A stretch of 64,000 nucleotides of DNA from the NCBI GenBank assembly GCA_033239525.1, contig BSYO01000010.1, positions 12,586,089 to 12,650,088 of the forward strand, read 5' to 3'. Source of the DNA: Nepenthes gracilis (Eukaryota; Streptophyta; Magnoliopsida; Caryophyllales; Nepenthaceae). Below, one piece after another: positions 17,801 to 32,800 of the stretch. Under the pieces are notes generated by a model. That model had not been told where the DNA came from, searched no databases, and worked only from the letters and a program-made list of their open reading frames with translations. A program made the translations under genes and the position numbers. Numbering within the stretch: the first letter of the stretch is position 1; every line of letters starts with the position of its first letter.

Positions 17801-20800
17801 CATATACCTATTGCTTCTTACAAATCCAAGATCCCTTTCTATATAAATTCTTGTAACAGTCTTATAAAAATTCCCTTTTAGTTTGATGATCACATAGCAC
17901 TTCCAATGGATTTCTTCATTTTAACCAATCTGCCTTAACCCTTCATGTCATGTCAATATCTCCATTTTCTTAAATATTGGTTCAAAGATAACTGAAACTA
18001 TTGTTTCTATGAATCGATTGATTGATAATTTTGACTTGAAAGCTGCCTTTGGAATAAAAGATTGTAAAGACATGAATATCTGACAAAAAAGATGTTTTAA
18101 GGGTCCACATTGTCCGTTCCACAAGAAAAAGAGGACCAATGGGCATAGTTAACATGGCTCGGGCACCAATAATTGTGAGTTTCGAGGTTTATGGATTCAG
18201 TTAGTTAAAGGCTCTCCAACTTAATCAATATCAGCAACATGTAGTAACCGGTTAGACTTGGCTTCCACCTTCTTAAGAAACACATATCACATTTCTGCAC
18301 AACAATACTATGAAATCCACGAGAAGCTACTGGATGTATTGTTAAATTATATTTCATTTACTCTGTTATACTTCACGTTTATCACTTTGGGTCCTATCAG
18401 ATCTTTCCATAATTCTAACTTAAATTCCACCGTCCCTACTTTCATATATCAAAATGACGTCAATTTACTCATTCCCACACGGCATACTCTAAGTCACAAC
18501 ATCGTGAATGTGTCCTGTAAGTTCATCCATAAATCGGTAAAATAGGTAACAGTTCAAAAAAGAACTAATTGTAGATGAGCTTTTTACATCTCATGGTAAT
18601 GAATTCACAATTTCTCCTCTTATATTTAAGCACTAGTCCTCCTCTATCATATATCAAAAGCAATATCTATATATTTAAAACTAGCTTCCTTATTTCTCAT
18701 AACATCACTATAATACTTCCCTCAGTACCATTATTGAAAGCCTTGTCCAAGTCAGTAAAAAGCATGTGTAAATCTCAGTCTTTTCTCTAAAATTTCCCAC
18801 TAAAATTCTCAATAGATATATATCGCAGACTGTGAATGCCAAGACATGAAACCAAAATTGTGACACTAGTTTCTAATTAGCATTTGGTTAATCACTCTTT
18901 TGATCATTATCAAATTTCCATAATATAGTTCAAGTTGTTCAACATTTTAAGGATTAATAAAAAAATTTGAATAATGCATTCATTTTTAGAAACAGATTCT
19001 AAAGCGATTTTCCTTGTGCTCATATGGCTTTTTTCAGTTCCTAGATCTCATTTTATTAACCAAATTAATTAAGAAAACTATGTCACAATATCCTAAACAT
19101 TTTCAAACTTCAATGAGTTCTCCCTACCTGTTCACCATTTTCCATCTTTTGATAATTGACTTGTTGAAACCTAATTTGACAAACAAACCTGTCTTTTAAA
19201 CAAGCAATTCTAGGTATTAGCTTTCTACCCAATTTTTTATTGAATACCGAATTAAAATAATTTCTCATTGTTTTATTGTATCTTCTTTTACAAATATACA
19301 GGGTTTTTTTTTTTTTTCCAATTTGGTAAATACAATATTACTAGGTCTCTAATCTACCTCTAGCTTTCCTAGCATGCCTGTTATATCTTTTACTCCTTTG
19401 ATTTCTAAGTTAATGTACAACCCATTGATGCTGCAAGTTTACTATCTCCAACAGATTCTTTGATACTCTCTTTGCCACCATATATTTTTCAAAGTTTCCA
19501 CAAGTCCAACACCTGTTTTGATGGGCATTAGTCCTAAACTATTGCCATATCATATAACATTATCTTTCCATTTTTACTGCGTTTTGAACATTTCATCCTA
19601 CGGCCAGATTCCTTGACACCAATACCTCATTTCTAGACTTCCTTTGCTATATTCTTAATATTTACAGCTACATATTCTGCAATATTTGTGTAATATGTCT
19701 ACCGTATCCCAAATATCTTATACAACATTTCCTCTAAATTCTATTACAACTTTTGCTGTAGGTTCCACAATCTAGTTCTTCTAATTTACATGTTAAAATA
19801 ATTCTTGTACATTTTTCAATGCACAAATCTAATATCATAAGCATAAGTAATTATAAAAATATTTGATTGCACTTTATAAAATCTTGCCCACCTATGTAAA
19901 AGGAAAAAAAAAGTGACCAGCACCCAACATCACCCAACAAAGTTGCACTCAGGAGGTCAAATGTATTTTTCATGCATGCTACTTGCAATGGCCTGTGGAC
20001 TTCATACTTACCAATGAAAGCATAACATAAACTGTCACCAGTCTTGTAGTCACGGATAATTTCAGCTCTGTCATCAACCATTGTGTTTAGAAATATAATA
20101 CATGAATAGGAAGCATACAACAACTTCTGAACTAGCTCAAAATAGAAACTCACGATGTAACAGTTCCAAAGCGTGAAAAGATTGTATGCAAATCCTCATC
20201 CTGAATAACACAATAAATATAGTGAGCTACAAGGAGATACACTGGCTGTTAAAATTACAATATTTGCAGAAGCAGATCAACCAACAACAAGATGAGGTAT
20301 GGAAACGTACTTCAGTAACTGGATTAAGTTTACAAACAAACAACACATTTTCAGGAGGCTTTATATCAGAATCAGGAATGTCACCAATCTGTGATGCACA
20401 ATAGAGAATTGTGACTTATTGATTGAACACAGACGATTCTGTTTGTTCATGAATCTGCATACTAGATGAAGGTACATGAATAACATGCTTACACTTTCAA
20501 GGACAACAGCTCTGGAATGTGCTTCCTTTTCACGGATAACTTCCTCAAGTTCTTCTGCACCTAATTGCTCATCCATAGGCACCCAGTCATCTTCAAGCCT
20601 GACATCATCATCAATCTGAGGAATCGAAAGGAGAAGCATTAAATATGAAGGAAATTCGTCACCACGGAAAGAAAATTTTAGTGGTTTTTTTTTTTTTTTT
20701 AAATTTAATCAATCTGTCATGAAAGTAAAAAAACGAGAAAAAGAAAAACTTATTCATGGATATCTGTACATTCTACAAAGCAATGTAAATCCCACTAATT

Positions 20801-23800
20801 AATAGTGGGGATCATATGAGAATCTTTAAAGGTATTTGATGAAGGAGACTTTCTCATGCCAAACCTTACACTGGTATGAAACTTGTCACCATTCAGACAA
20901 TTATAAAGCTGATCGCAGCAACTTGTACTTAGAAAGAATAGTGAATTAATCTGTGCTACTGGAACTCTTAAGACACTGTAAACTGCTCAGTTAGACCATG
21001 GATATGGATATGAAAGTGGCATTCAAACAATGCATTATATTTTAAAGCTTTAAAATAAATAGTTTGAGCCCTGAACTACAAAGGCACACTGATGCACAAA
21101 GTAAAGACCAAGTGACAACAGTTTGGATCATTTGGTTCAAATCCACAGAACCTTCAGTGTAAAGTATGAAATACATAATTCATAAGCGATTGTTATATGT
21201 GAACAATTGTTATCCCCTGTAATCAGTGCAAATTAGATATCATTATAGGAATTGTAAAATGGATACACCAGGCCTATTTGCAACATAAAGGAATGGAATA
21301 ATGGCTGGAGAATAAAACATGGTAGAGGAATACACAGCCCTAGAAAGTGAACCATTTGCAAAAGCTATATGAGAAATTTGCAAGCAGGGAAAAACCCATA
21401 GGAATGCCACCATGTCCCAATAGAACGAATTTATAGCCAATTATCAATGATATCAAGGTAGGCAAGTTTGACATTCTCAAAACTGCTCCATCTTGTCTCC
21501 CATTAAGTCCACTCAACTGCAGGTTAATGTATTGCCGAGAAAAAGGCCAATCAAAGCACAATGTGCAGTACAAGGGTCCTGCAATGTGGAGAAAAAGGAA
21601 GTTTGGATGTGTGTAGCTATTTAAACCCCAATATTTAAGGGAGATTGGGAAAACTTTAATATTTTGTCGAGGCTCACCCTATTGAAAAAATGTTCCCCTT
21701 CCAAAAATAGGAATCTCTTCAAGTTCTGAACTCCAGACAGAGCACATTTGGCCAGCAGCCATGGAAAAGGGGATCACTGTTATAATGAATCAAGAACTAA
21801 TGACCTTGATCCAGTGGTGCCGAGTTGAACAATCATCACATAGCAGATAAAGAACTATGAGAATTCGCAATTTTTGACCCTCATGGGTTAATGATTGAAT
21901 TTTAATGGTGATGACAAATTATTTTATATGAATACTGATGGTCAGACTAAGGAATTCATCAGACAAAAAATTCAAGGTAAGGAAATGAAAGAGTTCCAGC
22001 TCCCACAATTTCTATGATTAAGATTTGGGCAAGGCAAAACTCAAGTTTGAAAGCTTGTGGTTAAGACCTTAGTCAAGGCTTCGAGAGACTCTAGGTCCTT
22101 CAAGGTTTCAAGTACACGTTTGGCTAGGATTTCTAGAAGATTAAGCTGGGCCAAACACAGAATCACACAGATTTTGGCCCCCCCCCCCCCCCTCCCACAC
22201 CCCCACACCAAAAAAAGAAAGAATTTTGACATGACTTCAGCAAAAGCTCCAATTTGGAGCTCCATAAATAAACCATGACCCATCTCTTCCCAGTCAAGCT
22301 CCTCTATTTGCTCGAACAGATTCTACTTTCATCTGAACATGCACAAGGATTCAGAATTTCATTCCTTATTTTTTTTCTTTTTTAAAGAAAAACATTTCTT
22401 GTCCAATCTCATATTTGGCTGGCTGATATGGTATCTATACTGATATGGGCTCTGGCACTGATTTGCAACTGTACCACCCAAGAATGATGCTGTCTACCAG
22501 TGCATATCAGTACACCTAAAATCATGAGAGCTTAAACAGAAGAAATTAGCTTCATCCATCATATTCTCTCTCCATTTTTTGTGTTATATCAAAATGGCAT
22601 TAAGAGAATACAGAATTTATTGGCAAAAAAGCTGAAAGTAGTTGCTTTCTGATTCATGACAATTGAGAGCAGGAATTAAGCAGTGTTTAGAAGGAGCCTG
22701 GGAAATGAAAAGGCAGAAGAAAAAGAAATTTGGCTGTGGTGTCAAAGATCTATTTAATCTAATAGTTGTGCTGTTGGCAATGGAAAATGAAAGAACTGCC
22801 ATAATTGTAGCAAAAGTTGGCACCAACTTCTGTAATTGTGAAAGTAGTGCTGGAAAATAGGGATGATTTAGTAGAGTAGGATTGAGTAGAGATGACAAGA
22901 ATCATAGGCTTATGAAGAATGATCGGAAAGATGATTCTTACTTCAGATCCATAATCAAGAAAAGTAATGTTGCTCATGAAGATCACAAGAATGGTAAAGT
23001 GGCAGTATGACTCTAAGGCAAGAATCAGACCAGAACAATAAAGGTCCCACTTCTTGTAGAATCAAATCGAAAGAACAAGACCCAAAGAACCGTGTCAAAA
23101 TCTGATCAAATGGCTTTCAAAGATCCTTTTACAGACAAAATCTGCAGGAATGGTGAACAATCCAAGAATTCAGGAACCAATTCAAGCTGATTAGTTAGGA
23201 GAAACAAATGGTGTTGCTATATGAGTTTCGGAGAATTTTGTTTAGTGGAGATGAGACAGGCATGAAAACATTAGCCAGGATCATATTTGCATATGGTGGA
23301 CTATGATCCCAGATTGGAAGTCATCATCCTGCAGAATCAATTGCAGGCAGAAGACAAAACAGAGAACCACAGAAGAACAAAAACAGAAACAGAGAATCAA
23401 GAGCCCAAATTCAGAATTATTGTACCGGAGAATTGAAGTGACGTGTCCGTGAAAAAAAAATTATGAAATTTGGTGGAATAAGAGCTGAATGCGCAGGGAT
23501 TAAAATTGCTCTCATATACAACCATGTAATTAGTACAGAAGTAAATGGGTGGGGGACAGGAGGAGATGTGAAGTTAGAGGAATGGAGATTGAAAGATTAG
23601 TCAAAAGGGGAGAAGCAATACCCGAAGAATGGATTCTGTTATTCAACTCCAACATACTGAATTCTGTACAGCCAGACTTTATAGGCTATTTGTCTTGTAG
23701 CAACTATGCAACTACCTTACAACAAACTAATACATTCCTCGATACATTGGCTCAAATTTCAAGAGAGATTTCATTCTTCTTACTAACTTATTTTCTTCAA

Positions 23801-26800
23801 AAACCTTTATGAACTTCACCTTGGGCAATAATTATCCTAACTAAATGCAATTAATTCAATTCGGATAATTATTGTTGTTTGTCCAGCCAGCTGCTGATTG
23901 TCTTTATTCTTGCCATGTTATCTTGCTGGCCGGCTCCACTAAATGACATCATCTATCAACAATCATGATGCAAAACAAGTCGACAAGTAAACATCGCCAA
24001 AGATCACAATTACCTCTACATTTGGTTTCCCTTCAGGTGAAGCATCAGGGATCAACGCAGCCAGTTGAGGAGGATCATCAAAAGGATCATCAAGTACATA
24101 CGTGTGCTTTATTCTGTTTAAAGAATAATAGCTTAGGTGTTATTGGGGTATGTAAATAGTTAAGTGAACCAATAAAAAAAGCACAATGTTCAGGGTGAAG
24201 AAACTACACCTTATATTTTTATACGGTCTACCATTCTCATCCACATAGGCTTCATTAATCCTCATCAGTGTTTCGTGACCTTCTGCAACTTCACCAAAAA
24301 CCTGACATAGTAGGAATTTCTAGTTAATAAAACTAAAGACAAGTATGCATCAAACTCCACTCATACCATAGACCATTTGGGAACTGAATTTACAAATTAT
24401 TGTTTTCTCATATTTCTTTAAATCAATCCTTTATATTTAATTGGTTTATGAAAAAACCATCAAGAAATGGGTCACAAACACAGAGCAAAATATAGGCCAT
24501 TACTTAAAATATCTGTTGATATGTATTTGTTTCAGGGGGAGGGGATCCTAATACCGATATTATCTGAAACCGAAGAATATCAAAATTTGTCTCCGTATGT
24601 GACATACCTTGATATGATAGCCATTTTTTTGCTTCGTTTAACTCTTGAAAGTTTAAATCTACATGTTTTACAAATATGAAATCTTTTATGAAACATAAAT
24701 TTACATATTTTGTAAGGTATAAAACTTGCATGAATTAGAAGTTTTAGGGGGTTTTTAATGATTAAGAAAAACATCTATCAAGTTTAATTTTGATAAAATT
24801 AACTAAAACTTTTTATATATCTAAACATATGATTAAAATTTGTCAACTTTTAGTATATAACTAACTTTTAATGCAATTGCCAAAAAACAAAATCTGTCCA
24901 TGATGTCCAACACCAATACAACCCAACCGATGTTGATATTTCAATCGCGAAAAAGAAATATTTATACTTCTATAATTTTTTTCACAATGATGCCATGCAC
25001 AATGGGAAAACAAGGAATTTAACATAGCGTGCCACTGTTATGAACTTATAGAATAAGATAAATTCTCCAAATTAGAAAAACAAGTACAACTAGTTTTGCG
25101 TAAGACTTGAATTGAAATCAACTTCATGAACTCATCTTTGATATAAAAAAAAACATATATTATTCTTTACTTCTGAGTCCCTATTATGCACAAGCACTCC
25201 GCCGGAGCTAAAAAGGTTAGTGTCTGGCATGTGTTGAACATTTTTTTATTCGTTTAATTTATACACACCCCGACACATTGAGAACATATTAGATAATTTT
25301 GCATTTTCAAATAAAGATGGGCTCACAATATAAATTTGAAAAATGTGGTCATTTTGTAGTTTTGAAATTTTTGAAATGGCCCCTTTTTATTTTAGTTCTT
25401 TTGGGTTGCCGCTTGTTGTATTGTGCTTTTCATAACAAAGGCGCCCAAGGACTTGAGAGAGAAAAGAGAAAGCCGACGATAAAGGAAGACAACGAGCTAT
25501 TGAAGGCACACGAGAGAGAGAGAGAAATCTCTCAGGGCTTAGGCCTGGTCGTTCAAAGGGCAAGGCAAAATCTCATTCACAACTCTTAATTCGGTGCACC
25601 CAACCGTAGAAGTTGGTTCTTCTTTTTTTCAACAAGTATGATTCCTTTCACCCTTTGTTTTCAATATTTTTCATGGATTTGGTTCACCTTTTTCTTATTT
25701 TTCATGTCCAATTAACAGACTTATGAAAACCCCAACACCTTCATCATTCTTTTCCTTTGATTTTTTTCATATTTTTTTCATCAATAATTTTCAATCATTT
25801 ACTGAGGTTTGTGAAAAATAATATGAGAATTAATTTTTTGAAAAAACATGTGGTTTCTCTTCATAAAATGAGTATTTTCATTAGCTTAAAATATTGTTTA
25901 ATTGCTTTTTTTTTCAATAGATTGTTAATATGTCCTATTTTGAGGTTAACAATGGTACACCTTTACCTTCCAACGAAAAAGACAATATAGGCCCTTGTGG
26001 AGGTATATTATGAGACATGACAAACTTAATGAAGGAGGTGGAAACTTATCTTAGCCATATTATTTTTGTTGCCAAATAAAGAAAAGTTCCTACACAGATT
26101 CATGCTTATCTATGCAAATATTCCGTTTACGAGCTGGTCATTAGCAAAAAGTGACATCAAATGACATGGCATAGATGAAAAAAATAGAGGGTGAAGCAAA
26201 GGCAAGGGTGCAACATAATGCACCAAAAAAGTCCCTTTGCCCACCTAAGCTTCATTGGGTGATGTAGGAACCCTCTAAACTCAAGTTATATTGGAGAGCT
26301 TTGTGCTAAGAAGGTATGACTAAAAGAAGAGGATGACAAATGCAAACAGATGTGCATCTTATAAACCTCTTTTGAAGGCATTTAACAAAAACACTCATAT
26401 TCAATTGGACTCCATGTGTAATTCACACATTTAATCTTACCATATAAAATATTTGTACTGCAAAGAATGTCAAGAACAATCAAGTGACATATGAGTATTG
26501 TTGGATCACACTATAATGCGAACAATCAAGTGACATATCATGCTCTACATGCCTCGATTTGTTAAGTTATAACAACTTGTTTAACAACTTGTTTAAGACA
26601 TTATGATATAATTATTTATATTGATTTATTTGCATCCTGATTTTCCTATAAATTTTATTAGTGAGGAACCAATAATTATTGATTTAGTGTAACATAGTAT
26701 ATTCATCAATCAAAAAAAAAAAAAAAAAAAGAAAATGAACTTAGTAAACATGATCCTACTGTATTGTGGTCCTTACTTTTAGAAAATGAGTATTTGTGAG

Positions 26801-29800
26801 TTGGTGCTATGTCCTATCCGTATCTCGTGTTAGTGTCCATGCCTCATAGTTGACTACTCTTAATTTATTTAGACTAATTTGGTAATTTTATTTTGTATTT
26901 ACCAGCTGAGATGAATTTTTTCCAATTGCATTGACTTGGCCATATAGGAAAAATTTCATCATGTGGCATGCACATGGCACAAAAAAAAGGATTGCAAATA
27001 TGGAATAATGTACTGACTTTGTAGCAGTAAACTGCCTGTGGCAAAGAAAAAGTAGTTTTTTCCTGCTAAAAGTTAATACTAAACAATTGAACTGCTAAAT
27101 AAAGAAAAATAAAAAGAAAATTTAGGGAAATTCTCCCACTCTCGTGTCACCACTTTCCCATTGCAGCTGTCCTTTCCCCATCCCCCACTTCCTTTGGCTA
27201 TTTACCTGAAAATTGATTATGCAATAAAGTGGCTTTTATGGGTTTGCAAATTTTAATATCAACAAAAAGATTGGTGCAAGTCTTTTCTAGATTTTATATG
27301 TTGGAATATATTCAATTTTTTCAAAGATTTTGCATGCATAAAATCTAGTCTAAAGTTGTTTTATTGTAAAAATTGACCCAAATTAACATTTAGAGTACAA
27401 ATTAGTCATACCCAATTAGTAGAGAATAAAATTGATATTTTTTCCTCACATTGCTGATGCAATTTAGGATATAAAGTCGTGTTCTCTAATGGATTGACTC
27501 AATACCACCTAATATTTATTGGGTTTTCAACAGGAGTTAAGGTTAATGAACTTTTAAGAAATGCCACAAACATATAATTGCTGACCTTGGTCATTGCATC
27601 AACTTAGTCTCTAAGCTGCTTATTAAGAACCTAGCACTTCATGGTATAACTAGCTATCCAGCTCCAGCAATAAAGCTCCACACTAACAATAACAATTGCG
27701 CTGCACAAAGGTGTAACTTAGCCCAAATTGTGTTCACTATGCATGACTTGATGTTCTTGATTTATCTTACATATGTGCCACAGCTGTTTCTGACACCACC
27801 TTAGGTTCACTGTAATGCAAGCATTATGTCTGTTTCCACCTGACACCTAACTCTCTGGTCTCTGTCAATGTTTCAAGATAATTTCGAAAACATTTTCCAT
27901 TCTCAGTTCTATTTTGATATACTGCATGGAACAACCACAGTCAAGCTCAAACTATTGTCTGGACTTCAGTGGATGGAGGCTCCATCTCTACTGGGTGGGT
28001 CATGAATCGTTTTAGAGAGGAAAGAAGTTGAAGAAGCCGTGTAGTGACCTTAAGTTTACAAAGTTTTATCACTTATTTTATATTATTTCATGGTTTCTTT
28101 CACAGCATGTCACCAATTGTCAAGAAGTGAGCCCAGAGGTTGAGCAGTAGCAGTACCCAACAAACATTCATGTACAGATTCGGATACGTACAACATGGGG
28201 AAACAATTGCTGTACATAGCAGAGTTGTGTAGAGTAATGTGGAATATTCTAGAAAACCCTACAAGTGTGTAGACACAAAGGTAAGCTGTAAATATCTAGA
28301 TATTCTAATAGAATTTCTAGAGATGCAAACTTAGAGGAGTACTCTAGAGAAGCATCTTAGGGGGATATTTTTGGCATCCTAAAAGAATACTCTGAAGAGC
28401 AGATTCTTACCATCTAGGTTGTGGAATGATCTCAGCCATTGGTTGAAAGGAGGATGGGAGGACCCCAATACATAGAATTGGGGTTATCATTTGTATAACC
28501 AAGCAAAATAGCTCTTAAATAATACAAGCTCTCATATTTTTTTCACATTTTCCTTATTTTCAGTGTTTTTGTGCATATTCCTTTGTACTCTCCACTTGCC
28601 TTCAAGTAATTTAACTTGTGTTTAACTGTTTGGATCAGGCTAACTTAATAGCTTCAAAAGGAGGTAGTGTTACTACCACATGGGTGATCTATTCAGGACG
28701 AACATCCGGTGACACGTGATATCAAAGACATGGTAATTATTGGATTATAATCATATCCGGGGATGAAGTGTGGTGATCTCTTCTGAGATCACAGACGAGC
28801 TCGGGCTGCACCACACTTAGAGAACAACGAAGAAGGATTCAAAGGGGACATTGCTGGAGGCAATATCCATAAGAATCTTAATACCATTGGCAATAGGCAG
28901 AGAAGCAGGATGATGCTGAAGGCTTTAGTGGGATGTTCCAGGGAGCAAACAACTCCTTGGCCAACATCTTAAGTAGATGGAGGAATTCAGTAGCCTGCTG
29001 ATGAAGGAAAACCACTCCCTAAGTGCAAAGATGAACATGATAGAGGTGGATCTTACCGTGTCCAAAATAGCAATGGCGAATGGTGCAATGGGAAGCAACA
29101 CACCCAAGGTAAAGTGTGTTGGCAAGTGCAACTTAAAAGCTCAATAATTTTATTTGGTGCAATGAACAACATCTTGATGTCATGAAATTAATGGTGATGC
29201 TATCAAGATTAACGCTTTCACTTTGTCTTGGACATGATGCTATAATCTAGGTTGTGGAATGATCTCAGCCATTGGTTGAAAGGAGGATGGAAGGACCCCA
29301 ATACATAGAATTGGGGTTATCATTTGTATAACCAAGCAAAATAGCTCTTAAATAATACAAGCTCTCTATAATTTTTTCACATTTTCCTTTTTTTAAAGTG
29401 TTTTTATGTATATTCCTTTGAAATCTTCACTTGCCTTAAAGTAATTTAACTTGTGTTTAAGTGTTTAGGTCAGGTTGACTTAATAGCTTCAAAAGGTGGT
29501 AGTGTTACTGCCACATGGGTGATCTATTCAAAAAGGACATCCGGTGACAAGTGGTATCAAATACATGGTAATTATTGGATTGTTATCATATCCAGGGAGG
29601 GAGGAAGTGTGGTGATCTCTTCTAAGATCGCAGACGAGCTCGGGCTGCACCACGCTCAGAGAACAACGAAGAAGGATTCAAAGGGGACATTGCTAGAGGC
29701 AATATCCATAAGAATCTTAATACCATTGGCAGTGGGTAGAGGAGCAAGATGATGCTGAAAGCTTTAGTGGGATGTTCCAGGGAGTAAACAACTCCTTGGC

Positions 29801-32800
29801 CAACATCTTAAGGAGATGGAGGAATTCAGTAGCATGCTGATGAAGGAAAATCACTCCCTAAGTGAAAAGATGAACATGATAGCGGTGGATCTTACTGTGT
29901 CCAAAGTAGCAATGGCGAATGGTGCGATGGGAAGCAACACACCCAAGGTAAAGTACGTTGGCAAGTGCAACTTAAAAGCTCAATAATTTTATTTGGTGCA
30001 ATGAACAACATCTTAATGTCATGAAATTAATGGTGATGCTATCAAGATTAACGCTTTCACTTTGTCTTGGACATGATGCTATAATCAAATAAAGGAAGCT
30101 CTATAATGAGGTAGAGAGGGTGTGCACCCTAGACGCATAGGGATGAGTTTAAGACCAAAAATACAATGTTTCCATTAAGGACTATGTCAAGCAGTACATC
30201 AACTTGATGTCAGAGATCCTAGAGATGCTATTTCGTGGATTGCTCACAAAGATGGGCAGAACAAGAGTTGAAGCGCTTGAATGTGCAAGACCTTGCTTCG
30301 GCCATAACAAAAATGCCAGTCAAGTTCTTACTTGACAAAAAAGGAAGACAATGCAAAAAAAAACTGATTCTAACAAGGAGGGAGACAAGCCCCATTACAA
30401 GGAGACCAGCCACCCACATTTCGAGAGAAAGACAGAGAAGGATGAGGGAAAGTCTAGTACTGAAAGAAGCAAAAAAACAGTGGAGGAACATACCACCAGG
30501 GTTCCTCTTAAGAGAAGGTGAACATTATGTGCAGGACAATCAAAACAAGTAGCTCAATGCCCTTGTCTTTGGCCATTAGGAGATGTCCCAAGAGGAGGCA
30601 TGCGTGGGATCAATGTGGTTCCGCAACTCAATTGTGATGTCCCACATCGGATGGGGAGGGGAACGAAGCGTATCTTATAAGGGCGTGGATACCTTTCCCT
30701 TGTAGATGCGTCCTGGGAGCCTGTGGGGGTTCGCCAGGAAAAAACCTTGAGGCCTGTATATGGTTGGAGACACTGGGAAGTTTTCCCAGGCCAAAGAGGA
30801 CAACATCTCGCCATGCTGTGCAGCCGCTGCACTACTCTAGGAGACGCGTTTTGGGGGCGGTGGAGGCCGTCTGCCAGGAACAAAACCGTACTGGCTGGTT
30901 TGGCTTAGGACCCCGTGAAGTTCTCTGGCCCAAAACAGACAATATCTACAGGTGGGTTGCCCGGGGACGTTACAAATAAACGCGTCTACAAGGAAGATGT
31001 ATCCACGCCCTTATAAGGCACGCTTCATTCCCCTCCCCATCCGAGGCAACCCGCTTGTAGATATTGTCCGTTTTGGGCCAGTGAACTTCACAGCGTCCTA
31101 AGCCAAACCAGCCCGCACGGTTTTGTTCCTAACAGACGGCCTCCACTGCCCCCAAAAAGCGTCTCCCAGAGTGGCGCAGCGGCGGCACAGCATGGTGAGA
31201 TATTGTCCTCTTTGACCTAGGAGAACTTCCCGGCATCTCCAGACATACACAAGCCTCAAGAAGGTTTTCTCTTGGCGAACCCCCCACAGGCTCCCAGGAC
31301 GCGTCTACAAGAGGTATCCACGCTCTTATAAGGCACGCTTCGTTCCCCTCCCCATCCGATGTGGGACATCACAGTCCATCCCCCTTAGGAGCCCAGCGCT
31401 TGTAGATGCGTCTTGACACCTATGGGGGGTTGTCAGAACAAAACCCTGCGGCCTATGTGGCTGGGAGGGACAATATCCACCACGCTATGTGCCTGTGTGG
31501 CTGCTGCGGACTTTGATGGTTGAGAGATTGTGTGTTTCTCTGGTGGCCGCGTTTTGGGGCGGTGGAGACCGTCTGCTAGGAACAAAACCGTGCGCCTGTA
31601 TTGCAAAGCGGACAATATTCACAAGCGGGTGTCCAGGGACGTTACATCAATCTCAGGCAATGCAAGTGCAATAGCCAGCCCAATGAAGCACCCAAGGGAC
31701 ATGACAATACACCGAAAGGCTTGATGTTCCTCAAAGCCAGGGTGGTGAATGGAGCAACTCCAAGGCATTGGGCATTGGTGCTTCACATAACTTTGTGACA
31801 CAGGATAATCCATGAGACTAGGATTGAAATACACCAAGAAGCCACGCTGGATGAGGGCTATTACTCTTCTTCCCATTCTATCCAAGGTGTAGCATGTGAG
31901 GTTCCTATCCACTTAGAAGAGTAGAATGGCACCATGGACTTGATGGTGGTGCCAATGGACAACTATAAGATGTTTGGCACGGAGTAAATCAATAACCCTT
32001 ATCAAACCAAGAGAATGGTAGCATACAAATATCAATAGATCACAAATCTTATGGCAGACTGATCCAGCAGGAGAAGGTGGGAGCACACATACTCTCGGCA
32101 GTATATCATGTGAGGTGACATACTTGGCAACACTCAATGAGGACCTGGAGACACCAAACCCTCTTTTTGCACCTAGATATAGCAGGGGTGCCTAAAGAGT
32201 GCAAAGCTGTCATGCCATTGGAGGTGCCTCCCAAGAAGGCAGCAAGTTGACCATCTTATTGAGCTGGAGATGGTAGCCATGCCACTAGCCATGGCCCCTT
32301 ACTGCATGGCTCTGCTGGAGTTAGCCAAGGAGACAACTTAAAGAGTTGCACTACGCTGGATTCATCAGGCCTTATAAGGACCCTTTGGCACCTCAATATT
32401 ATTATAGAAGAAGCATGATGGAAGTCTTAGATGTGTATCCTCTGTCGAGCCCTGAACAAGGTAATAGAGAAAAACAAGTTCCTGACCCCTTTGATGGAAG
32501 ATCTCCTCAATTGGCTTGGGAACATGCAGTGCTTTTCCAGGGTAGACTTGCGATCAGAGTATTGGCATGTACAAATTGCTAAAGAGGATGACAAAAAGGC
32601 AACATGTGCAATGAGGAATGGCTCATTTGAGTTCTTGGTAATGCCTTTTTGCTTGACTAATGCTCTAGCTACTTTTTGCACTTCCATGAACAAGAACTTC
32701 CATCCCTTTCTCGAAAAGGTGTTTGTTTTTTTTTTTTTTTTGGTGTGTACTTGAATGAGATTGAGATATATAGCAATACCAGATTATGTCTGAATGTTTG

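Larger units (their letters stand above)
14710..20011 (-). other. CYP59 intron 10 (5.3 kb)
   Basis: It is filled mostly with degenerate LINE-like sequence in two blocks, a GATAC-rich repeat (about 16500-16760), a C12A14 run at 15493-15518, and unassigned DNA in 14710-15300 and 16000-17250. Confidence 0.55.

Noticed and set aside
25299..25589. 96-codon + strand open frame with a basic GERE-rich end
   Set aside because: No recognised domain. It is in CYP59 intron 4 DNA of retroelement-like composition, and the (GA)n run explains the charged stretch.
29552..29559. tRNA-like TGGTATCA motif
   Set aside because: It is the primer-binding site complementary to an initiator tRNA 3' end, not a tRNA gene. 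No cloverleaf surrounds it.
30554..30979. Overlapping open frames on both strands near 30554-31912
   Set aside because: They fall in the GC-rich TRIM inverted repeat, which has few stops by composition. The element family is non-coding.
30633..31646. Cassandra-type TRIM with 5S rRNA sequence
   Set aside because: No 5S rRNA internal-promoter block is visible in the units, so only a general TRIM-like call is made.
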